Source: JBHHXR01 sp046757205 (GTDB lineage: Bacteria > Pseudomonadota > Alphaproteobacteria > Rhodobacterales > Rhodobacteraceae). Taken from it: a stretch of DNA of 10,337 bases. Positions 6,278 to 10,337 of the stretch are shown one piece after another. Numbering within the stretch: the stretch's first letter is position 1; each line of letters begins with the position of its first letter. The DNA lies in contig JBHHXR010000120.1 in the NCBI GenBank assembly GCA_046757205.1, forward strand, positions 1 to 10,337, in the 5' to 3' direction. The translations under genes were made by a program, and so were the position numbers. Under the pieces are notes generated by a model. It saw only the letters and a list, made by a program, of their open reading frames with translations. It ran no database searches and was not told the origin of the DNA.

Positions 6278-7026
6278 GCTTCATCCTCGCCGATGGCCGG
6301 GCCCTCCGTCATCCCGGACAGCACCTCCACCACGTGCCGCGCCTTGAAGGAACGCCCCTCGCGCCGCGCCTTTCCGGCGATGTTCAGCAGGCATCCGAGA
6401 TCGCCGGCCAAGAGCAAGTCCGCTCCGGTTTCGGCGGCGTTTCGCGTCTTGTCGGATACCATGACATCGGAAATCTCGGGGTATTTCACGCAGAAGGAGC
6501 CGCCGAAACCGCAGCAGACCTCGGCCTCTTCCATTTCCCGTATTTCCGAGCCGGCCAGTAGCCTGCGCGGCTGTTGCCTGACGCCGAGCGAGCGCAGCCC
6601 CGAACAACTGTCGTGATAGGTCGCCACCACCGCGGTGGCGTCGGCGGGCGCGTTCACGCCCAGGACGTCGGCGAGGAAGGCGGTGATCTCGTGGGTTCGC
6701 CCCGCGAGTTCACGCGCGCGCTCCCGCCACGGGCTGCCCTCCGAAAACATGTCGGGATAGTCCCTGACGATTGTCGCCGCGCAGGAACCGGACGGCGCCA
6801 CCACGTGATCGTAGCCGGCGAATTCCTCGATGACGCGGCGGGCCAGCGCCGCCGCCGCCTCGCGGTCGCCGGAATTCCACGCCGGCTGCCCGCAGCAGGT
6901 CTGCTTCGGGGGAATGTCGACATCGCACCCGGCGTCTTCCAGAAGCTTGATCGCCGCGAAACCGACGCCGGGGCGGAACGCATCCACCAGGCAGGTGGCG
7001 AACAGGGCGACGCGGGGTTTCGGCAT
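6274..7026 (-). CDS. lutA: lactate utilization protein LutA (CCG-domain Fe-S oxidoreductase)
   Basis: A 250-residue protein of the LutA/YkgE family, related to the heterodisulfide reductase/GlpC cysteine-rich (CCG) domain group. Seen: two CCG domains, the first with Cys12, CCG at 44-46 (TCCGQPAWNSG) and Cys82 (GSC), the second with Cys141 (DSCSG), CCG at 171-173 (CCGFGGSF) and Cys212 (DLGC). These cysteines probably hold the non-cubane-type clusters of the family. The start at 7026 gives MPKPRVALFATC, matching the family N-terminus; longer in-frame extension upstream is Arg/Lys-rich and unlike it. The ribosome-binding site is weak. It is the first gene of lutA-lutB-lutC-acyP. No lut regulator gene (LutR/LldR, GntR type) or lactate permease is in the window. 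Confidence 0.96.
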   Translation of the reverse strand: MPKPRVALFATCLVDAFRPGVGFAAIKLLEDAGCDVDIPPKQTCCGQPAWNSGDREAAAALARRVIEEFAGYDHVVAPSGSCAATIVRDYPDMFSEGSPWRERARELAGRTHEITAFLADVLGVNAPADATAVVATYHDSCSGLRSLGVRQQPRRLLAGSEIREMEEAEVCCGFGGSFCVKYPEISDVMVSDKTRNAAETGADLLLAGDLGCLLNIAGKARREGRSFKARHVVEVLSGMTEGPAIGEDEA

Positions 7027-7053
7027 TGGCGGGCTCGCGCGGCATTTCGGTGC

Positions 7054-7065
7054 GGTTTTCAAACC
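7054..7065. promoter_or_regulatory. short inverted repeat upstream of lutA
   Basis: GGTTT-TC-AAACC, perfect 5-bp arms with a 2-bp centre, 27 nt upstream of the lutA start codon. A protein-binding site for the lut operon is possible from its position. It does not fit the TGGTnnnACCA spacing of FadR-type GntR regulators, and a repeat this short can occur by chance. Confidence 0.2.
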
Positions 7066-7166
7066 AGTAGTCCATTTGCCGGCAATGTTCCACCGGTCAT
7101 GACGCCGCCGCCCTGAAGGCCAGGCTGGCTGGAATCCTCCGGTCTTGCGGGAGCGCGTATTTTCCC

Positions 7167-7195
7167 TTTTCAAACTTCGCGAAACCCCCTATAGC
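7167..7195 (+). promoter_or_regulatory. candidate rplY promoter
   Basis: TTTTCA (7167-7172) lies 17 nt before TATAGC (7190-7195), within CCCCCTATAGCG, a form common for alphaproteobacterial -10 regions. Transcription would start near 7202, leaving a leader of about 60 nt before rplY. This is the least GC-rich part of the lutA-rplY divergent region. Confidence 0.45.
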
Positions 7196-7204
7196 GCTGG
7201 CTTC

Positions 7205-7236
7205 GGCGGCGCTTACACCCTTGGAGGAACGCCGCT
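7205..7236 (+). other. hairpin in the rplY leader
   Basis: GCGGCG (7206-7211) pairs perfectly with CGCCGC (7230-7235), with a G-U pair added at 7205/7236. The 18-nt loop carries GGAGGAA, which resembles a ribosome-binding site but has no start codon after it. The hairpin ends 11 nt before the rplY Shine-Dalgarno sequence (GAAGGAG, 7247-7253). It could be a regulatory leader structure, but nothing in the sequence shows what would bind it. Confidence 0.4.
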
Positions 7237-7260
7237 TTCAGGAATTGAAGGAGCAAGCCA

Positions 7261-7938
7261 ATGGCCGAGATGCCAGTTCTCGAAGCCGCGGCTCGCACAG
7301 GGACCGGCAAGGGGGCCGCCCGTGCAGCACGGCGCGTAGGAAACGTACCCGGAGTGATTTATGGCGGCGGGAAGGATCCCGTCACCGTCAACATCAAGTT
7401 CAACGAACTGCTGAAGATGCTGAAGGCCGGCAAGTTCCTGTCGACGCTGATCAATCTGAAGGTCGACGGCGAGGACAACCGCGTCATCTGCCGCGCCGTT
7501 CAGCGCGATGTGGTCAAGGATCTGCCGACCCATGCCGATTTCCTGCGGCTTTCCGAGCGCAGCCGCATCAACCTGCACATTCCGGTCGTGTTCGAGAACG
7601 AGGATGTCTGCGAGGGCCTCAAGAAGGGCGGCGCGCTCACCGTCGTGCGGCCGGAGGTCGAACTGACGGTTACCGCCGGCAACATCCCCGATCACCTGAC
7701 CGTCGATCTGGAGGGCCGCGATTTCGGCGAGGTCATCCACATCTCCGACATCACGCTTCCGGCCGGCGCCAAACCGGTGATCACCGGCCGCGACTTCGTG
7801 ATCGCCAACATCTCCGCCCCGTCCGGGCTGACCGCCGAAGAGGAAGAGGGCGTCGTCGAGGAAGAGGATGTCGAAGTCGCACTGGTCGGCGAAGAGGAAG
7901 AGGCCGAAGCCGAGGCCGAGGCCGAGGCCGAAGAGTAA
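7261..7938 (+). CDS. rplY: 50S ribosomal protein L25 (Ctc/TL5 type)
   Basis: A 225-residue long-form L25 (general stress protein Ctc/TL5 type), which binds 5S rRNA in the large ribosomal subunit. Seen: an N-terminal 5S-binding beta-barrel (about 5-95) with ARRVGNVPGVIYGGG (22-36) and the THADFLRL segment (90-97); a second beta domain (about 98-190) with LTVDLEGRDFGEVIHISDI; and a very acidic tail (about 192-225) of Glu/Val/Ala ending in alternating Glu-Ala. Two-domain L25 proteins of about 185-230 residues are normal in alphaproteobacteria, and acidic tails are common. The ATG has GAAGGAG (7247-7253) 7 nt upstream. pth follows after 83 nt, an arrangement that is conserved widely. Confidence 0.97.
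   Translation: MAEMPVLEAAARTGTGKGAARAARRVGNVPGVIYGGGKDPVTVNIKFNELLKMLKAGKFLSTLINLKVDGEDNRVICRAVQRDVVKDLPTHADFLRLSERSRINLHIPVVFENEDVCEGLKKGGALTVVRPEVELTVTAGNIPDHLTVDLEGRDFGEVIHISDITLPAGAKPVITGRDFVIANISAPSGLTAEEEEGVVEEEDVEVALVGEEEEAEAEAEAEAEE
7900..7929 (+). repeat. hexanucleotide repeat GARGCC x5 in the L25 tail
   Basis: Five tandem copies of GA(A/G)GCC, encoding Glu-Ala repeats just before the rplY stop codon. The near-perfect units (four GAGGCC, one GAAGCC) could expand or contract in frame by slippage, changing only the length of the acidic tail. Confidence 0.8.
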
Positions 7939-7967
7939 TTTCCCGGACCATGGCACTGTGTTAGACA

Positions 7968-7996
7968 GGGCGCGCCGCGGCGAAAGCGGCGCGTCC
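7968..7996 (+). other. strong hairpin between rplY and pth
   Basis: Arms GGGCGCGCCGC (7968-7978) and GCGGCGCGTCC (7986-7996) form 11 bp, ten Watson-Crick and one G-U, around a 7-nt loop (GGCGAAA). Downstream is TTCAGTTT, only a weak T-rich tract. It could reduce read-through from rplY into pth or act as a processing or stability element. It leaves only 25 nt before the pth ATG. Confidence 0.5.
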
Positions 7997-8021
7997 TTCA
8001 GTTTGCGGAACGAGACCGTTC

Positions 8022-8717
8022 ATGAAACTCTTCGCAGGCCTTGGAAACCCCGGCGCCAAATACGCCCGCCAGCGCCACAATATCGGGTTCATGGCGGTCG
8101 ACGCGATCGCGCAGGCACATGGTTTCGGGCCGTGGCGGTCCAAGTTCCAGGGAGAGATTTCCGAGGGCCGCCTGGGCACAGAGAAGGTCCTGCTTCTGAA
8201 ACCGCAGACTTTCATGAACCGCTCCGGCCAGTCGGTCGGCGAGGCGATGCGGTTCTTCAAGCTCGGCCCGGAAGACGTTATCGTGTTTCACGACGAGCTC
8301 GACCTCGCGCCCGGCAAGTGCCGGGTTAGAACCGGCGGCGGGCTGGCCGGCCATAACGGCCTGCGCTCGCTCGACGCCCATATCGGCAACCAATTCACGC
8401 GCGTCCGCCTCGGCATCGGCCATCCCGGCCACAAGGACCGCGTGTCGCCGCACGTGCTCGGCGATTTCGCCAAGGCGGATGCCGAATGGCTCGGCGACCT
8501 CCTGCGCGGCATCGCCGACGGCGCCCCGGCGCTGGCGGCGGGAGACGCCGCCCGGTTCATGAACGCGGTCGCGCTGCGGACGGCGCCGCCGCGATCGTCC
8601 GACAAGCCTCAGAAACCAAAGCCGCCGGGCAAGCCGCAACCGCCAACGGATGCGGAGGCCGGGCCTGCGCAGCCGCGTACCGCCCTGCAAAGGCTGATGG
8701 ACAGGTTTTCACGTTGA
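8022..8717 (+). CDS. pth: peptidyl-tRNA hydrolase
   Basis: A 231-residue bacterial Pth that releases tRNA from prematurely dropped peptidyl-tRNA in the cytoplasm; it is usually essential. Seen: MKLFAGLGNPGAKY at the N-terminus with Asn9 (E. coli Asn10), catalytic His19 in RQRHNIGF (E. coli His20), Asn66 in KPQTFMNRSG, Asp91 in FHDELDL and Asn112 in GGGLAGHNGLRS. All active-site residues are present. The conserved core ends near residue 187; the remainder is a Lys/Pro/Ala-rich low-complexity linker ending in the basic helix RTALQRLMDRFSR. Such C-terminal extensions occur in other alphaproteobacterial Pth proteins and make it longer than E. coli Pth (194). The ATG at 8022 is fixed by the N-terminal motif; the ribosome-binding site upstream is weak (GGAACGAGA). 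Confidence 0.97.
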   Translation: MKLFAGLGNPGAKYARQRHNIGFMAVDAIAQAHGFGPWRSKFQGEISEGRLGTEKVLLLKPQTFMNRSGQSVGEAMRFFKLGPEDVIVFHDELDLAPGKCRVRTGGGLAGHNGLRSLDAHIGNQFTRVRLGIGHPGHKDRVSPHVLGDFAKADAEWLGDLLRGIADGAPALAAGDAARFMNAVALRTAPPRSSDKPQKPKPPGKPQPPTDAEAGPAQPRTALQRLMDRFSR

Positions 8718-8790
8718 CACGGCCGCCCGGTCACCTCGTTGCGGGGTACGGATTCAATCCGGAGCAGGCGCTGCCGGCGGCGCGCGGAAC

Positions 8791-8819
8791 TTGAAAATTC
8801 TTTGAAAAAATATTATGTT
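8791..8819 (+). promoter_or_regulatory. candidate promoter of the exported-protein gene
   Basis: TTGAAA (8791-8796) lies 17 nt before TATGTT (8814-8819) in a strikingly AT-rich patch (about 8787-8832) of otherwise GC-rich DNA. Transcription would start near 8826, giving a leader of about 95 nt. TTGAAAA occurs twice 11 bp apart (8791-8797 and 8802-8808), so a regulator could also bind here. Confidence 0.5.
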
Positions 8820-8840
8820 AAGAGCCTAAAACCAGAGCCT

Positions 8841-8870
8841 GTCGCACTGCGGGGAATGACCAAGTGCGAC
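8841..8870 (+). other. stem-loop in the leader of the exported-protein gene
   Basis: A perfect 8-bp inverted repeat, GTCGCACT (8841-8848) and AGTGCGAC (8863-8870), with a 14-nt loop (GCGGGGAATGACCA). It is downstream of the candidate promoter and 50 nt before the start codon, so it would form in the mRNA leader, or act as an operator in DNA. No T run follows, which argues against it being a pth terminator. Confidence 0.55.
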
Positions 8871-8898
8871 TGTGCGGCATTTCTCGCAGGTGGCAAGC

Positions 8899-8914
8899 TC
8901 TCCGGCACAGGAGA
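8899..8914 (+). promoter_or_regulatory. ribosome-binding site enclosed in a hairpin
   Basis: The Shine-Dalgarno sequence AGGAG (8909-8913) is 7 nt before the ATG at 8921 and decides that start. Four of its bases lie in the 3' arm of a 5-bp stem, TCTCC (8899-8903) with GGAGA (8910-8914), loop GGCACA. In the folded form the ribosome-binding site would be partly blocked. The stem is short, so its stability in the cell is uncertain. Confidence 0.5.
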
Positions 8915-8920
8915 AATCCG

Positions 8921-9394
8921 ATGAGGAGCAGCTTTGCGAAATCAATTGCCAATGTGGCGTGCGCGGCGGCGATCTCGCTGATCGCCGGCGGGGTGTTCGC
9001 CGGTGACGTCGACCACCGCAAGGTCGTCAACGGCCTGACGGTCCATTTCGGGATAGTACCGGTCGACAGGCTGCGGTCGTTTCCCGAAGAAAGCGAGGAA
9101 GCGGCAGCGCATATCAGCATTCCGGCGGGCAGGGACGTCCAACACCTTGTCGTCGCGGTGTTCGAAGGCAAGGAAATGAAGCGTGTTACCGATGTCGATG
9201 TCTATGCAAGGGTGAGGGAGCCGGGGCTGGCGTGGACCACAAAGCACCTTGGTCCGACGACGCTGAACGGCGCCACCACATTCTGCAATTACTTCACTTT
9301 GCATGATCACCGGGACTACGTGATCGACATCGACATAAAGCGTGCGGACACGAACAAGACCGTCACGGCTGAATTCGACTATCGCAGCGGGTGA
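8921..9394 (+). CDS. small exported protein of unknown function
   Basis: A 157-residue protein I cannot assign with confidence. Seen: a signal peptide (residues 1-27: MRSS, a Lys, then a hydrophobic stretch ACAAAISLIAGGVFA), with probable cleavage after Ala27 before Gly-Asp, leaving about 130 residues in the periplasm or outside. The mature part is rich in alternating hydrophobic residues suggestive of beta strands, with LTVHFGIVPVDRL (39-51), IPAGRDVQHLVVAVFEGK (67-84) and FCNYFTLHDHRDYVIDIDI (121-139). It has one cysteine (Cys122), so no disulfide within one chain, and no lipobox. The pattern recalls small periplasmic beta-sandwich proteins found in proteobacteria, but this is an impression. 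The start at 8921 is chosen for its Shine-Dalgarno sequence and signal peptide; an earlier GTG at 8864 would bury the signal peptide. It has its own promoter candidate and a structured leader, and converges with the LuxR-type gene. Confidence 0.85.
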   Translation: MRSSFAKSIANVACAAAISLIAGGVFAGDVDHRKVVNGLTVHFGIVPVDRLRSFPEESEEAAAHISIPAGRDVQHLVVAVFEGKEMKRVTDVDVYARVREPGLAWTTKHLGPTTLNGATTFCNYFTLHDHRDYVIDIDIKRADTNKTVTAEFDYRSG

Positions 9395-9433
9395 TACGCG
9401 GCCCTGGTGCGGCCCCGGTTCTCTGAAACGTTC

Positions 9434-9450
9434 GAAGCCGTATGGGCTTC
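9434..9450. terminator. hairpin between convergent genes
   Basis: GAAGCC (9434-9439) and GGCTTC (9445-9450) form a perfect 6-bp stem with a 5-nt loop (GTATG), 39 nt after the exported-protein stop and 58 nt from the end of the minus-strand regulator gene. It has no T run, so it is a weak terminator candidate. Confidence 0.3.
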
Positions 9451-9508
9451 TCGCGCCGAGGGGACCGCTGCCGGGTAACCCGCTCTCGAAGCGGTGCCGG
9501 CGGCGGCA

Positions 9509-10024
9509 TCAGCCATTTCTGCCGCGCGCCGCCAGCTTGCCCTCTTCCGACAGGAGATCCTCGATGAACAGGCAGACGAGCTGCGAGCGTCCGGTCACGC
9601 CCGCCTTGCGGTAGATCGCGTTGCTCTGCGCCTTGACCGTGCCTTCGGAAGTCTTTCTCAGCTCCGCGATTTCGACAAGCGAAAACCCCTTGACCGCCAG
9701 CCACGCGACCTCGCGCTCCGCCGGGGTCAGGCCCCAGGCCTGAAAATACTCCTCGATGACCTCGGCGATGGCGCCCGAGGCGCTGCGCAATGCGCGTTCG
9801 GCGACGTCGGCCCGCCGGACGGCGGAGGCCACCGCGACGGCGCCGAGCGCCGCACCCAGAACAAGGCCGATCGTCGCCACGACGTCGACGGTCTCCTGCT
9901 CGCCGCCGCTCAGCGGATCGGCGGCGAGGCCGAAAAACCCGGCAAGCAGGTGCCAAAGGAAAATGCTGGCGCAGAATGACTGGATAAGTACCAGCACCCC
10001 AAGAATAAGCGCTCCGCGCGGCAT
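9509..10024 (-). CDS. membrane-anchored LuxR-type HTH regulator
   Basis: A 171-residue protein with two hydrophobic segments followed by a LuxR/GerE-type DNA-binding domain. Seen: TM1 about 5-34 (ALILGVLVLI...LLAGFFGL), a short acidic loop (DPLSGGEQETVD), TM2 about 48-69 (VVATIGLVLG...VASAV), a helical linker (70-98), then the HTH (about 99-160) with LTPAEREVAWLAVKG, recognition helix in SEGTVKAQSNAIYRKAGV, and SQLVCLFIEDLL. Both ends of the hairpin should face the cytoplasm, placing the DNA-binding domain at the inner face of the membrane. No receiver, PAS, autoinducer-binding or ATPase domain is present. Proteins of this layout occur in other alphaproteobacteria, generally without known function. 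The ATG at 10024 is preceded by GGAGG (complement of 10034-10038) at 9 nt; the in-frame ATG at 10048 lacks such a site. The target is unknown; the adjacent convergent exported-protein gene is one possibility. Confidence 0.85.
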   Translation of the reverse strand: MPRGALILGVLVLIQSFCASIFLWHLLAGFFGLAADPLSGGEQETVDVVATIGLVLGAALGAVAVASAVRRADVAERALRSASGAIAEVIEEYFQAWGLTPAEREVAWLAVKGFSLVEIAELRKTSEGTVKAQSNAIYRKAGVTGRSQLVCLFIEDLLSEEGKLAARGRNG

Positions 10025-10337
10025 GTCGTTCCGCCTCCGGCCGGTCATGGAAGGTTTGCGCGATAGGTAGCCGACAAATTGCCGCTCGGAAACAGCAAAA
10101 CCCGCGGTCTCTGGAAATTGTCGCCCGCCGGTCGGTGCCCGCCGTCCCTGGCGGCCGGCCGCAGAGCCGGCGCCGGGGCTGCTTCATCGTGACGACCCGA
10201 GGCAGGTCTTATCCCGGCGGTTTGCGCGGCGTTTCGCCTTGGAGGGTTCTTTTCCCACGCCGCGCGCCGTCCGAGAGTCCACCCGATATTGCCGTCCGGC
10301 CGCGGCTTTTCCATTGGACTAGCGTTTACGGTCGGCT
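10025..10337. other. region upstream of the LuxR-type gene, no supportable gene
   Basis: A 313-bp stretch up to the window edge. Minus-strand open frames here are Arg/Pro/Ala-rich, lack a ribosome-binding site and look non-coding. It should contain the promoter of the LuxR-type gene, but I could not pick a convincing -35/-10 pair. An imperfect inverted repeat at 10072-10080 and 10115-10123 is the only structure that stands out. Confidence 0.5.
10072..10123. promoter_or_regulatory. spaced inverted repeat upstream of the LuxR-type gene
   Basis: CGACAAATT (10072-10080) and AAATTGTCG (10115-10123) are inverted copies matching at 8 of 9 positions, with starts 43 bp apart (about four helical turns), beginning 48 bp upstream of the regulator's start codon. 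They could be half-sites for a DNA-binding protein, possibly the regulator itself. Chance is not excluded. Confidence 0.25.

Noticed and set aside
4233..6284. 683-codon minus frame that could suggest a LutB-LutC fusion
   Set aside because: Only the last 207 codons match LutC. Upstream the frame is out of register with lutB and encodes Arg/Gly-rich non-coding-type sequence. An ATGA overlap shows two separate genes.
4916..6616. 566-codon plus-strand open frame
   Set aside because: Antisense to lutB and lutA, low-complexity composition, no domain.
7221..7964. Plus-strand frame overlapping rplY with a TTG start
   Set aside because: Out of frame with rplY, Arg-rich and repetitive. The L25 frame has a strong Shine-Dalgarno sequence and full family match.
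9363..10187. 274-codon minus-strand frame overlapping the LuxR-type gene
   Set aside because: Low-complexity Arg-rich product in another frame. The 171-residue frame shows two transmembrane segments and a LuxR-type HTH.
10045..10314. 89-codon minus-strand frame at the right edge
   Set aside because: No ribosome-binding site, Arg/Pro/Ala-rich product without recognisable features; likely chance.
1..10337. Mobile elements, integrase or att sites near tRNA-Ser, and CRISPR arrays
   Set aside because: tRNA genes are frequent integration sites, so I looked for a partial tRNA copy, an integrase or transposase and terminal repeats. None was seen, nor any spaced direct-repeat array.

Overview
The window is about 10.3 kb of high-GC DNA with tight operons, 4-bp stop/start overlaps and core genes typical of an alphaproteobacterium (YchF, TrpA, ribosomal protein L25, peptidyl-tRNA hydrolase, LutABC). 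The two-transmembrane LuxR-type regulator and the propeller protein with a type I secretion-like tail also fit that class, perhaps near Rhodospirillales or Rhodobacterales. The order cannot be fixed from this sequence alone. No mobile element, CRISPR array, rRNA or phage gene is visible.

Layout, left to right. A minus-strand block comes first: tRNA-Ser(GCU) with its own terminator, then a six-repeat propeller-like protein ending in Asp-Phe-Leu-Phe, then ychF. A 323-bp divergent region separates ychF from trpA (plus strand), which stands without trpB or accD. A convergent gap with two perfect GC-rich hairpins follows. Next is a minus-strand operon, lutA-lutB-lutC-acyP, whose members overlap or nearly touch. 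It should encode L-lactate oxidation to pyruvate plus a small acylphosphatase. A second divergent region leads to rplY and pth on the plus strand. After pth an unusually AT-rich patch opens a structured leader for a small exported protein of unknown function. This gene converges on a minus-strand gene for a membrane-anchored LuxR-type HTH protein. The last 313 bp hold no gene I can support.

How the genes relate. The window is mostly housekeeping (translation: tRNA-Ser, L25, Pth, YchF; tryptophan synthesis: TrpA) plus one catabolic operon (lut). L25, Pth and YchF are often clustered in alphaproteobacteria; here YchF lies about 5 kb away on the opposite strand, with trpA and lut between. I found no clearly new multi-gene system. 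The points most worth a second look are the structured leader of the exported-protein gene, whose Shine-Dalgarno sequence sits in a hairpin stem; the propeller protein with a secretion-like tail but no RTX repeats; the acylphosphatase attached to the lut operon; and the short membrane-bound HTH regulator with no sensor domain.
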